A stretch of 64,000 nt of DNA from Streptacidiphilus sp. 4-A2 (GTDB lineage: Bacteria; Actinomycetota; Actinomycetes; Streptomycetales; Streptomycetaceae): positions 8,295,845 through 8,359,844 of the forward strand of contig JAAFYY010000001.1 in the NCBI GenBank assembly GCA_014284505.1, in the 5' to 3' direction. Within the stretch, counting starts at the first letter, position 1. Each line of letters begins with the position of its first letter. Made by a program: the position numbers and the translations under genes. The notes beneath the pieces are model-generated. The model had not been told where the DNA came from. It did no database searches and saw only the letters and a list, made by a program, of their open reading frames with translations. Positions 10,365 to 20,167 of this stretch are shown piece after piece.

Positions 10365-10529
10365 GACATCCCCAATCACCTGGACCGCTTCTTCGCGGTC
10401 CGGAGCACGCTGCCAGGCGCCCGGAAGTGTGGTCAAGGGGAACCGGGACGGGAAGCCGGTACGGACCCGCGCGCACGTCCCGGCGCGCGCCTCCGGCCCT
10501 GACGGCCGACCGGGGCGCGGCCCGGAACG

Positions 10530-10808
10530 TCAGGCCGGGGGCAGTTCGTCCAGGCCCTCGCCGACCAGCTTGGCCAGCCGGTCCAGCGCGCTGTCCGCGC
10601 CCTCCGCGTCGGAGGCCAGCACGACCTCGTCCCCGGCTTCGGCGCCGAGGCCCAGCAGCGCCAGCATCGAGGCGGCGTTCACCGGGGTCCCGCCGGTCCT
10701 GGCGATGGTCACCGGCACGCCGACGGCTCCGGCCGCGCGGACGAAGACGGAGGCGGGTCGGGCGTGCAGGCCCTCGGGCCAGCCGACGTTGACGGTGCGC
10801 TCAGCCAT
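10530..10808 (-). CDS. ptsH: phosphocarrier protein HPr
   Basis: 92-aa phosphotransferase-system protein that accepts phosphate from EI on His15 and passes it to sugar-specific EIIA domains. EGLHARPAS places the active-site His at residue 15 with its conserved Arg17; NAASMLALLGLG carries a Ser at position 47, near the regulatory Ser46 of Firmicutes HPr. Starts ATG 10808 and ends DELPPA. Intact. It stands alone and diverges from the N-GNAT gene, as I recall for ptsH in S. coelicolor. Confidence 0.95.
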   Translation of the reverse strand: MAERTVNVGWPEGLHARPASVFVRAAGAVGVPVTIARTGGTPVNAASMLALLGLGAEAGDEVVLASDAEGADSALDRLAKLVGEGLDELPPA

Positions 10809-11093
10809 GACGGACGCCTTTCGATGGTGCGACCCAGCGGGGAAGCCGGACTGTCCGGGCAGCGTGGTGAAAAGCAGCGTAGTGAAAACCGGCAGAGTAC
10901 GGGGAACCCGGCGGAGCGGTGAAATCCGGCAGAGCGGCAAATAATGTCTAGACCATTTTCGCATGGTTTCGGCGCCCGGACACGTGGTTGCGGCACATCC
11001 GCGCCCGGACACACCGCCCGCGCCTGGCCCCCACCATGCCCTGCGCCCCGCGCCCGCACGCCGTGCCGCTGCCGACGACGTAGCCTGACGCTT

Positions 11094-13866
11094 GTGCACC
11101 CGGTCAGTGACCCCTCCGACCAGCCCTCCGGCCGACCCGGCGGCCCCGCCGCCGCGCCCACCCACTGGGAGGCCGACGTCGTGCTGCGCGACGGCGGCCT
11201 CGCGCGGGTGCGGCCGATCACGCCGGACGACGCCGACCGGCTGGTGGCCTTCTACGCCGGGGTCTCCGACCAGTCGAAGTACTTCCGCTTCTTCGCCCCC
11301 CACCCCCGGCTGTCCGACCGGGACGTCCGCCACTTCACCCACCACGACTACGTCAACCGGGTCGGCCTCGCCGCCCTGGTCCGGGACGAGTTCATCGCCA
11401 CCGTCCGCTTCGACCGGATCGACCGGGCCGGGCAGCCCTCCGGCAGCGGGACCGACGCCGAGGTGGCCTTTCTGGTGCAGGACGCCCATCAGGGCCGGGG
11501 GGTGGCCTCCGCGCTGCTGGAGCACATCGCGGCGGTGGCCCGCGAGCGCGGCATCCGCCGGTTCGTGGCCGAGGTGCTGCCCGACAACCGGAAGATGGGC
11601 AAGGTCTTCACCGACGCCGGGTACACCCAGCGCCGCAGCTTCACCGAGGGGGTGCTGCGCTTCGAGCTGGATCTGGAGCCCACCGAGGAGTCGCTGGCGG
11701 TGATGCGCTCGCGCGAGCACCGCGCCGAGGCCCGCTCCACCGCCCGGCTGCTGGCGCCCGGCTCGGTCGCGGTGGTGGGCGCGGGACGCAATCCGAACAG
11801 TGTCGGCCGGAGCGTGCTGCGCAATCTGGCGCAGGCGGATTCACCGGCCGGCTGTACGCGGTGAACCGGTGGGCCGGGGGCGAGGACTTCGACGGCGTGC
11901 CGGTGCACGCGGCGCTGGGCGACATCGCCGGGCCGGTGGACCTGGCCGTGGTCGCGGTCCCGGCGCAGGAGGTGCCCGCGGTCGTCGCCGAGTGCGGGCA
12001 GCACGGTGTCCTGGGGCTGGTGGTGATCACCGCCGGGTACGCCGAGTCCGGGGACGCCGGGCGGGCCCGGCAGCGCGAGCTGGTCGGGCAGGCCCGGGCG
12101 GCCGGGATGCGGGTGCTCGGTCCCAATGCCTTCGGCCTGGTCAACACCGACCCGGCGATCCGGCTGAACGCCTCGCTCTCGCCCCGGCTGCCCGCGCGCG
12201 GGCCGGTCGGGATCTTCAGCCAGTCGGGGGCGATCGGCGCGGCGCTGCTGGAGACCGCGGACCGGCGGGGCCTCGGTCTGTCCTCCTTCGTCTCGGCCGG
12301 GAACCGGCGGACGTCTCCGGCAACGACCTGTTGCAGTACTGGGAGGAGGACGAGGCCACCCGGGTCGCCCTGCTCTATCTGGAGTCCTTCGGTAACCCCC
12401 GGAAGTTCAGCCGGCTGGCGCGCCGGCTGGCCGCGGTCAAGCCGCTGGTGGTGATCAAGGGCGGCCGCCACACCGGGAGCATCCCCCAGGGCCATGCCGC
12501 CGCGGTCACCCGGATCCCGGACAGCACCGTGGACACCCTGTTCCAGCAGGCCGGGTGATCCGGGTGGACACCATCACCGAGCTCTACGACGCCGCCGACC
12601 TGCTGCTGCACCAGCCGCAGCCGCGCGGCGACCGGATCGCGGTGGTCGGCAACTCCGACTCGCTGGGCCTGCTCACCATGACGCCGCGCTCAGCGCCGGG
12701 CTGAACCCGCTGCCGCCGCAGGACCTCACCACCAGCGCCACCCCCGAGGATCTGGCGGCCGCGCTCGCCGCCGCCGTCGAGCGCCCCGACAACGACATCG
12801 TGATCGCCGTGGTGATCCCCCGATCGGCACCGACTCCTTCCCGGTCTTCCCCGGATCGGGCCTGCTCGCCCCGGCCCGGTTCGCCGAGGCCCCCGGCGAG
12901 GGGGCGGCCGCCCCTTCGCCGGCGCGCTCGACGCCGCCGCCCGCCAGGCCAGGGCCGCGGGCAAGCCGCTGCTGCTGATCCATCTGGCGCTGACCGAGCT
13001 GGCCGACGGGCTGCGCGGGGTCGTCCCGGCGTACCCGCGCCCGGAACGCGCGGTGCGGGCGCTGGCGCACGCGGTCCGGCACGCGGCCTGGAGCCGGCGC
13101 GGCGCCGACAGCGGGCGGATCCCTGAATTCGAACGGATTGACGAGGTGGCGGCGAGGCGGCTGGTGGTTGACGCGCTCGCCCCGGTCGCGGCCACCCGGC
13201 TGGACCAGGAGGCCACCGCCACCCTGCTCGGCCACTACGGCATCGACGTACTGCGCAGCGTCAGCGCCCCGGACCAGTCCACCGCCGTGCGCGCCGCGGC
13301 CCGGCTCGGCTACCCGGTCGCCCTCAAGGCCACCAGCCCCAGCCTGCGCCACCGGCCGGACCTGGGATCGGTCCGGCTGGACATCAGCAGCAAGGCCGAG
13401 CTGCGCCGCGCCTACCAGGAGAGCACCGCCCTGCTCGGCCCGGATGCCCGGCTGGTGGTGCAGCCGATGGCCCCGCGCGGGGTGGACACCACGATCTCCG
13501 CCACGGTCGACCCGGCCGTCGGCGCCCTGCTCTCCTTCGGGCTCGCCGGAGCCGCCTCCGAGCTGCTCGGCGACATCGCGCACCGGCTGATCCCGGCCAC
13601 CGACCGGGAGGTGGCCGGGCTGATCCGGGAGATCAAGGCCGCGCCGCTGCTCTTCGGCTGGCACGGGGCCGGAACCGGTGGACACCGACGCGCTGGAGGA
13701 GCTGCTGCTGCGGGTCTCCCAGCTGGTCGACGACATCCCCGAGGTCGCCTCGGTCGAGCTGGAACCGGTGGTGGTCGCCCCGCGCGGGCTCGCGGTGCTC
13801 GGCGCGTCGGTACGGCTCGCGCGGCTGCCCGCCCGCACCGACCTGGGGCCGCGGGCGCTCGGCTAG
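11094..13866 (+). CDS. N-GNAT/acyl-CoA synthetase (NDP-forming) fusion, Pat-like, frame-disrupted
   Basis: Large fusion of the protein-lysine-acetyltransferase class with the GNAT domain first, the order described for Streptomyces PatA-type enzymes. GTG 11094 begins VHPVSDPSDQ; the GNAT core includes VRPITPDDADRLVAFYAGVS, and the acetyl-CoA loop QDAHQGRGVASALLEH (about residues 125-140). Then come a CoA-binding Rossmann domain (PGSVAVVGAGRNPNSVGRSV), a succinyl-CoA-synthetase-like domain (GIFSQSGAIGAALLE; IPQGHAAAV) and a C-terminal ATP-grasp domain (LGYPVALKATSPSLRHR, ending DLGPRALG). At least seven frame changes, near 11845, 12305, 12555, 12680, 12825, 12935 and 13665. Enzymes of this type acetylate metabolic acyl-CoA synthetases; the ligase part is often inactive. 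Confidence 0.85.
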
Positions 13867-13880
13867 GGCAGGCCCCGGCT

Positions 13881-13913
13881 GTCCCCGGGGCGGTCGCCCG
13901 CCGGCCCGGGGAC
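13881..13913 (+). terminator. hairpin after Pat-like gene
   Basis: GTCCCCGGG at 13881 pairs with CCCGGGGAC at 13905 (9 bp, 15-base spacer) 15 bp after the stop codon. No T-run follows, as is common in this GC-rich group. Confidence 0.5.
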
Positions 13914-13985
13914 CGGCCCCGGGGGCGCCAGGCCGGAACCCGCGCGGTGGCGCGCGGTGTCGCCGGTCCGTGCCAGGATGGAGTC

Positions 13986-14576
13986 ATGGCGAAGACCGGT
14001 ACGACCACCACCCAGGGGCTGCGCTCCGCGATCGAGCGCAGCGGCTACTATCCGACCCTCGTCATCGAGGCAGTCGAGTCGGCGGTCGGCAACGAGCCCG
14101 TCTCCGCCTTCCTGGTCCACCAGGAGACCACCTTCGACGCCAACGAGGTCCGCCGCCACGTCACGGTGCTGGTGCTGACCGGCAGCCGGTTCATCGTCAG
14201 CCACACCGACGAGCAGGGCGCCGACGACACCTCGCCGGTGCCGTACACCACCACCTCCACCGAGAGCGTCCGGATCAGCCGGATCTCCTCGGTCGTGGTC
14301 AGCCGGGTGGTGGCCAATCCGGAGACCTACACCCGGGGCACGCTGCCGCGCGAGGTGGTGCTGACCATCGGCTGGGGCGCGGTCTCCCGGATCGACCTGG
14401 AGCCCGCCGCCTGCGGCGACCCCAACTGCGAGGCCGACCACGGCTACACCGGTTCCAGCACGGCCGACGACCTGTCGCTGCGGGTCAGCGAGGCGGGCGA
14501 CGGACCGGAGACGGTGGCCCAGGCACTGAGCTTCGCCCAGGCGCTGTCCGAGGCAACGGTGGCCGCGGACGCCTGA
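13986..14576 (+). CDS. DUF5998 family protein
   Basis: Intact 196-aa cytoplasmic protein from ATG 13986 (MAKTGTTTTQGLRSAIERSGYY). Recognised as the actinobacterial DUF5998 family; molecular function unknown. Mid-protein FLVHQETTFDANEVRRHVTV and DPNCEADHGYTGSS, with a conserved Cys pair around residues 138-144, are family features. No membrane segment. It precedes the phosphodiesterase gene on the same strand with a hairpin between, so the two need not be one transcript. Confidence 0.8.
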   Translation: MAKTGTTTTQGLRSAIERSGYYPTLVIEAVESAVGNEPVSAFLVHQETTFDANEVRRHVTVLVLTGSRFIVSHTDEQGADDTSPVPYTTTSTESVRISRISSVVVSRVVANPETYTRGTLPREVVLTIGWGAVSRIDLEPAACGDPNCEADHGYTGSSTADDLSLRVSEAGDGPETVAQALSFAQALSEATVAADA

Positions 14577-14580
14577 CCCC

Positions 14581-14618
14581 CGGCGGCCGCCCCGGGCGCC
14601 GGCCGGTCCCGGCCGCCG
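14581..14618 (+). terminator. hairpin after DUF5998 gene
   Basis: CGGCGGCCG at 14581-14589 pairs with CGGCCGCCG at 14610-14618, 4 bp after the stop. Confidence 0.45.
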
Positions 14619-14695
14619 TACCGCGGGTCGCCGCATGGCCGGACCGCCCAGCACGCAGAACCGCGTCGAAGACCTGAAGATTCGAAGAAGAGCAG

Positions 14696-15864
14696 ATGAC
14701 AACCCCCGCCCAGACGCTCGACCCTGCTTCGGCGCCCGCCCCCGCGTACGGCAGCGCCTCGCTCAGCGACCTGCTGCCGGCCGTGGCCTCCGGCCTCGGC
14801 GTACCGGGCCTGCCCGGGACCGGGCTGGTGCTGCCCCGGCGGACCGGGTCTGCGTCTTCCTGGTGGACGGCATGGGCTGGGAGCTGCTGCTCCGGCACCC
14901 CGACGAGGCGCCGTTCCTGAACTCGCTGCTGGACAGCTCGCTCGCGGGCACCGGCCGGCCGCTGACGGCGGGCTTCCCGGCCACCACCGCCACCAGCCTC
15001 GCCTCCGTCGGCACTGGACTGCCGCCGGGGGCGCACGGTCTGGCGGGGTACACCGTGCGGATACCGGGCGACCGGCGGCTGATGAACCAGCTCCGCTGGC
15101 AGCCGCATGTCACCCCGCGCACCTGGCAGCCGTACCCCACGGTGTTCCAGCTGGCCGACCGGGCGGGCGTGGCGACCTTCCAGGTGTCCTCGCCCAAGTT
15201 CCAGTACACGCCGCTGACCGAGGTCGCGCTGTCCGGCGGCCTGTTCCTGGGCCGGCTCCCCGGCGAGGAGCGGATGGACCTGGCGGCCGATCAGCTGGCA
15301 GGCAACGACCGGGCGTTGGTCTACACGTACTACAGCGAGCTGGACGCCATGGGCCACCGCTACGGGGTGGACTCGGACGCCTGGCGCGGCCAGCTGATGG
15401 CGGTGGACCGGCTCGCCCAGCGCCTGGCCGAGCAGCTGCCGCCGCGCTCGGTGCTCTATGTGACCGCCGACCACGGGATGATCGACATCGCCCCGCAGGA
15501 CCGGATCGACTTCGACCAGGACGCCGAGCTGCGGGCCGGGGTGGCCCTGCTCGGCGGTGAGGGCCGGGCCCGGCACGTCTACGCCCAGCCGGGCGCGGAG
15601 CAGGACGTGCTGGCGGTTTGGCGCGAGCGTCTCGGCGACCGGATGTGGGTGGCCGGCCGTGACCAGGCCATCGCCGAGGGCTGGTTCGGACCGGTGATCG
15701 ACGACCGCGTGTACGAGCGGATCGGTGATGTGGTGGCCGCCGCCCACGCGGACATGGCGGTGACCGCCTCCCGCCGGGAGCCGGGCGAGTCCGGCATGGT
15801 CGGCCTGCACGGCTCGATGACCCCGGTGGAGCAGCTGGTCCCGCTGCTGGAGGTACGCCGCTGA
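14696..15864 (+). CDS. alkaline phosphatase superfamily phosphodiesterase (NPP-like)
   Basis: Nucleotide pyrophosphatase/phosphodiesterase-like hydrolase of about 390 aa, starting ATG 14696 (MTTPAQTLDPASAPAPAYGS). One base is missing near 14838 (LVLPR should be LVLPPADRVCVFLVDGMGWE). Metal ligands visible: DGMG near residue 55, nucleophilic Thr in FPATTATSLASVGTG, SELDAMGHRYG (Asp/His), and ADHGMIDI. Two-metal catalysis on phosphodiester or phosphonate bonds is expected; no signal peptide is evident, so it is probably cytoplasmic. Ends PLLEVRR. Confidence 0.85.
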
Positions 15865-15922
15865 CTCCGGCTGACCGGGCGTCCGCGCCCGCTCAGTCGT
15901 TGCCCCGTCAGTCGTTGCCCGC

Positions 15923-16692
15923 TCAGCCGCCGCCCGGCTGGGCCACGGCGAAGGCTCCTCCCTGCGGGTCGCGGAGCAGCGCGACCCGGCCGTGGGAGGT
16001 GTCCCGGGCGGGGAGGTCGACCTGCCCGCCGAGGGACTGCGCCCGGTGTGCGACCGCGTCCGCGTCGGCCACCGCGAAGTGGATCCGCCAGTACGCGCGC
16101 TCGCCCCGGACCGGGCAGGGGCCGAGGCCCGCGACCGGGTGGCCGTCCACGCCCAGCACCACCGCGCCGGTCTCCGGGCCGGCGTCGGCGATCAGCAGGG
16201 ACACGCCGAACACGCCCTGGTAGAAGGCGGCCGCGCGCTCCGGCTCGGGGTGACCAGTTCGCTCCAGGCCGGGTCGCCGGCCTCCCGCCCCTCCGGCCAG
16301 CCGCGCAGTTCCCGGGCCTGCCAGAGGCCGAAGGCCGCGCCCTGCGGATCGGCGGCGACCGCCAGCCGTCCGGCCAGTTCGGAGTCCAGCGGCCCCACCG
16401 CCACCGTTCCGCCGTGGTCGCGGATCCGCTGGGCCAGCTCGTCCGCACTGTCGGCGGCGAAGTAGGTGATCCAGTCCACCGGCAGGCCGGAGCGGTAGGG
16501 CAGCTCCCCGATCCCGGCCACCGGGCGGCCCTCCGCGAGCGCCCGGACATACGGGCCCACGCCGCGCAGGCCGGGGACGAACTCCCAGCCCAGCAAAGGG
16601 CCGTAGAACTTCTGAGCGGCGTCCAGGTCGGACGCCGACAGGCTCGCCCAGCAAGGGGTTCCCTGCGGATGGGCCGGTTCCGTGCCGGTCAT
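15923..16692 (-). CDS. VOC (glyoxalase/bleomycin-resistance) family protein, two domains
   Basis: About 256 aa with two vicinal-oxygen-chelate repeats. First: TPCWASLSASDLDAAQKFYG, LPVDWITYFAADSADELAQR, ADPQGAAFGLWQ. Second: PEPERAAAFYQGVFGVSLL, GPCPVRGERAYWRIHFAVAD, LRDPQGGAFAVAQPGGG. The repeats join after restoring one C near 16245. Starts ATG 16692, divergent from the rhodanese gene. Tandem-VOC proteins of this type occur widely in Streptomyces; the substrate is unknown. Confidence 0.85.
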
Positions 16693-16773
16693 GGTGGACC
16701 TCCTGCGCCGATGCTGCCACCTCGTGCGCCGAAGTGCTCTGCGGCCTTCCGGTGTTCCGCGACAATGTCCCCC

Positions 16774-17617
16774 ATGGAGACCACAACCCTGATCACCGCA
16801 CCCGAGCTGGCCGCCGCGCTCGCCGGGGAGGACCCGCCCGCGGTGCTGGACATCCGCTGGCAGCTCGGCGGCCCGCCCGGCGTGGAGGACTACGCCGCGG
16901 GGCATGTCCCGGGCGCGCACTTCCTGGCGCTGGACAGTGAGCTGGCGGCGGCCCCGGGCGGCCCGGTCGGGGGCAGGCATCCGCTGCCCGACCCGGAGCT
17001 GCTGGGCGTGGCGCGCCGGGCGGGGTGCGGGCCGACCGCGAGGTCGTCGTCTACGACGGCGCGAGCTCCGCCGCCGCGGCCCGTGCCTGGTGGCTGCTGT
17101 GCTGGGCGGGCCACCGCCGGGTGCGGGTGCTGGACGGCGGGATGGCCGCCTGGAGCGCCGCCGGACTGCCGGAGCAGCAGCAGGCCCCGGCCGACGGCGC
17201 GGGCGACTTCGTGCCGGTGCCCGGCGCGCTGCCACCCTGGACGCCGACCGGGCCGCGGAGCTGGCGCGCGGACGGGGTGCTGCTGGACGCCCGGGCGGGG
17301 GAGCGCTACCGGGCGAGACCGAGCCGATGGACTCCCGGGCCGGTCACATCCCGGGCGCGGTCAGCGCGCCGACCATGGAGAACGTCACCGCCGACGGGCG
17401 GTTCCAGCCTGCGCCGGTGCTCGCCGACCGGTTCGCGGCCCTGGGCGTGAAGCCGGGCACCGAGGTGGGCGTGTACTGCGGCTCCGGGGTGACCGCGGCC
17501 CACGAACTGCTGGCCATGCGGCTGGCCGGGATCGAGGGCGTGCTCTACCCGGGCTCCTGGAGCGAGTGGTCCGCCCAGCCCGAGCGCCCGGTGGCCACCG
17601 GCCCCGGGCACGGCTGA
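16774..17617 (+). CDS. thiosulfate/3-mercaptopyruvate sulfurtransferase (double rhodanese), frame-disrupted
   Basis: Two rhodanese domains, about 285 aa. ATG 16774 gives METTTLITAPELAAALAG; the first domain has VLDIRWQLGGPPG and GHVPGAHFLALD; the second has DSRAGHIPGAVSAPTMENV and the active-site loop VYCGSGVTA, whose Cys carries the persulfide. Frame changes near 17030, 17233, 17265 and 17318 each need about one base. Ends RPVATGPGHG. Converges on sepH across a hairpin terminator, the same neighbour pair I know from S. coelicolor. Function: sulfur transfer from thiosulfate or mercaptopyruvate to thiophilic acceptors. Confidence 0.88.
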
Positions 17618-17634
17618 CGCCCCCCGGGTGAACA

Positions 17635-17668
17635 GCGCCGCCCACGGTCCGGGGAGCGTGGGCGGCGC
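17635..17668. terminator. bidirectional terminator between rhodanese gene and sepH
   Basis: Perfect 12-bp stem GCGCCGCCCACG / CGTGGGCGGCGC with a 10-base loop between convergent genes. Confidence 0.8.
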
Positions 17669-17690
17669 GGTACGACCGTAGGACCGGCCG

Positions 17691-18792
17691 TCACTCCTGC
17701 TTCTTGCGGCGGGTGCCGAACACGATCTCGTCCCAACTGGGCACCGCCGCACGGCGACCCGGGCGGACGCCGTCCGCCTCGGCCTGCCGGTCGGTGCTGC
17801 CGATCAGCCGGTCCCGGTGCGGGGCGGTGGTGCGCGGCATCAGGATGTCCGCGTAGGCCGAGCCCGCGCCGACCGCGGCCGCCGGGGCCTCCGGCTCCGT
17901 CGTCTGCTCGTCCTCGGGCACGCCCGACTGGGCCGGTACCACGTCCATCAGGCTGGTCAGCGGGTCGCGCTCGACCGCGGTGACCGTCACCGGGGCGGCG
18001 GCCGCCGCCGGGGCTCGATCATCCGCTCCGGGACACCGCGCTCGGCGCTGATCCGGTCCGGGCCGAGCCGCTCGGGGCTGTGCCGGTCGGCGGTGATCCG
18101 CTCGGGCGGGCTCAGCCGGCCCACCGGGGGCGCTCCGGGGCCATCGGGCGCATGCCCATGCCCCGGTCTGCTCCGGGCAGCCGGGCGATCCTCGGCACGA
18201 ACGGGAAGGTCGGCTCCTCGCCGCCGCGCTCCGGGGTCTCCCCGATCAGGGCGCGGGCCTCGTCGTCGACCGGCTGCACCAGCCGCCGCGGCGGGTCGTA
18301 GGTCCAGCGGGCCTGCTGCGGCTGGCCGCTGACGCGGAACTGCAGCACGACCTCCCAGGTGTTGTCGTCCCGTCGCCAGGAGTCCCACACCGAGCTGTCC
18401 TTGTCCGCGCCGCGCAGCAGCAGCCGCTCCGCGACCGCGTCGCCGAGCTGGGGGCCGGTGCTCTCGCCCTGCCTGCGGACGGTGGTCTTGCGGGCGCGCT
18501 CGGCCATGAAGGCGCGCTCGGCCAGGACCGGGCCCTCGAAGCGGCGGACCCGCTCGACCGAGATCCCGGCGAGCTGAGCGACCTCTTCGGCGCTGGCGCC
18601 CGCCCTTATCCGCGCCTGGATGTCCCTGGGCCGCAGGTGGCTCTCGACGTCGATCTGGCCCAGCCTGGGTCGGTCGCCGCGTACGGCGGCGCGCCGCTCA
18701 TCAATCGGAAGAAAGTATTCCGTCGAGTCGGCAGCCTTGAGCACCAGTCGTGAGCCGTCATTGCTGACGGCTACGACACGCAGTTCGGGCAC
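17691..18792 (-). CDS. sepH: cell-division regulator SepH
   Basis: Actinobacterial cell-division protein (formerly DUF3071) that stimulates FtsZ assembly at division sites. GTG 18792 after GGGAGGTAACC gives VPELRVVAVSNDGSRLVLKA; the N-terminal DUF3071 region holds a helix-turn-helix (ASAEEVAQLAGISVERVRRF, about residues 75-95) and WDSWRRDDNTWEVVLQF. A disordered middle follows, then the hallmark C-terminus PSWDEIVFGTRRKKQE. Frame changes near 18120 and 18010 fall in the low-complexity Pro/Arg linker. About 365 aa. Monocistronic, convergent with the rhodanese gene. Confidence 0.93.
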
Positions 18793-19306
18793 GGTTACCT
18801 CCCGGGTGGTGCCTGCCGACGTCACCTGCGTCGCTGCTCCCGTAACGAGTGTGGCCTGCCGACGGGCGGCGGACCACAGCATTGCAGAGTTACCCGGTGT
18901 GTCGGCGCTTACCCGCGACCCACCGTTATGGCACGGTTATCTCTTTGCGCACTGCCGGATCTCGCCAGCGCGTGTACTGCCCCGGTCGAGTCCCAAGCTC
19001 GCGACACCCCGGGATGAGCGCCGCAACCGTGTCCACCACGTCATGGTGTCCACCGGTCGGTCGGCACGCCGAGGCGGCCCGCGGCCAGGCTCCATGAACG
19101 GTACTCCATTGCGGCATCCAGGTGGGGCGCCTCGTGGCTCCAGTGTCCCTGAATCACCGGGAATCTCAAGGGTCGCCACTCCGATGGTGGCCCTCCGATC
19201 GATGGACAGTGATCATCTTCACATCTACTGGCCGGCTGGAACCAGACATTTTTTCGACAAGTCGTTCGTCGTGCAAGATGGAGAAGGTGTATATCGAGGG
19301 GCATTC
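18793..19306. other. intergenic region between divergent sepH and 19307 gene
   Basis: About 510 bp. ORFs here have poor third-position GC. The last 110 bp (19200-19306) are relatively AT-rich (CATTTTTTCGACAAGTCG) and likely hold the promoter of the downstream membrane-protein gene; GAGGGG at about 19296 is its ribosome site. The sepH promoter must lie near 18800-18950. No RNA gene or hairpin of note was found. Confidence 0.5.
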
Positions 19307-20143
19307 ATGGAGGACTTGGATAATTCGGACCGGTCGCCGCGACGGCGACCCCTGGACCTGAGCGTCGCTCAGGTGGCCGCCAGCTCGATGGCGGCGGTGG
19401 CGGGCGCGGTGCTCGCCTCCGAACTGGGCGTCTACGGAACCATCCTGGGCGCGGCAGTGGTCAGCGCGGGTGCCACGGTCGGCAGCGCGCTGTTCCAGCA
19501 CGCCTTCCGGCGGACCGGCGAACAGCTGCGCGATCTGAAGTCCACGGCTGCCACGGCGTCGACCCCGGTGCCGTTCCAGCGCCCGGAGAGCCGACCGGTG
19601 GAGCCGGACCTGTTCGATCCGTTCGATCCCGGCGGCGAGCGCACCCGGATGCTGGCCCGGATCGCTCCGCCGCAGGCCGAGTCGGTGGCCGTCTACCGGG
19701 GCCGGACCACCTGGAGGCTGCGGAACTGGAAGAGCGTCGCGCTGGTGTCGGTACTGGTGTTCGGTCTGGCCATGGGCACGGTCACGGCGGTGGAGCTGAT
19801 CGCCGGCAAGCCGGTGACCGCGATCGTCAAGGACGAGCCGGGCAGCGGCACCACCTTCGGCGGCGGCACGGTGGACCGCTCGGGCGGTTCCGGCGGCGGC
19901 GCCCCGGCGACCAAGCCCTCGGAGCACCCGGCCGACCCCGGGCAGCAGCCCTCGGGCCGGCCGGGCGGCACTCCGGGCGGCAGCCCCGGGCCGACGCCGA
20001 GCCGGACGCCCGACGGGAGCCCCAGCCCCACGCCGAGCAGCGGCCCCAGCGGCACGCCGACCCCCGGCACCAGCCCGGCCGGTGTCCCGGACGGCCAGTC
20101 CCTGCCCTCGGGCGCCGCGGGCTCCGGCCAGGCGGCGCCCTGA
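19307..20143 (+). CDS. hypothetical membrane protein with Pro/Gly/Ser-rich tail
   Basis: 278 aa, intact. N-terminal cytoplasmic stretch, two closely spaced hydrophobic segments (about residues 20-64, SSMAAVAGAVLASELGVYGT then a Gly/Ala-rich helix), a linker with DLFDPFDPGG, a single clear membrane helix at about 143-166 (VALVSVLVFGLAMGTVTAVE), then about 110 residues rich in Gly, Pro, Ser, Thr that would be outside the cell. No enzymatic motif. A conserved Streptomyces-type neighbour of the sugar-lactone oxidase gene, with which it converges. Function unknown; the layout suggests a cell-surface-exposed anchor or sensor. Confidence 0.7.
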   Translation: MEDLDNSDRSPRRRPLDLSVAQVAASSMAAVAGAVLASELGVYGTILGAAVVSAGATVGSALFQHAFRRTGEQLRDLKSTAATASTPVPFQRPESRPVEPDLFDPFDPGGERTRMLARIAPPQAESVAVYRGRTTWRLRNWKSVALVSVLVFGLAMGTVTAVELIAGKPVTAIVKDEPGSGTTFGGGTVDRSGGSGGGAPATKPSEHPADPGQQPSGRPGGTPGGSPGPTPSRTPDGSPSPTPSSGPSGTPTPGTSPAGVPDGQSLPSGAAGSGQAAP

Positions 20144-20167
20144 GCGGAGCCCGCGGGTCACTGCGGA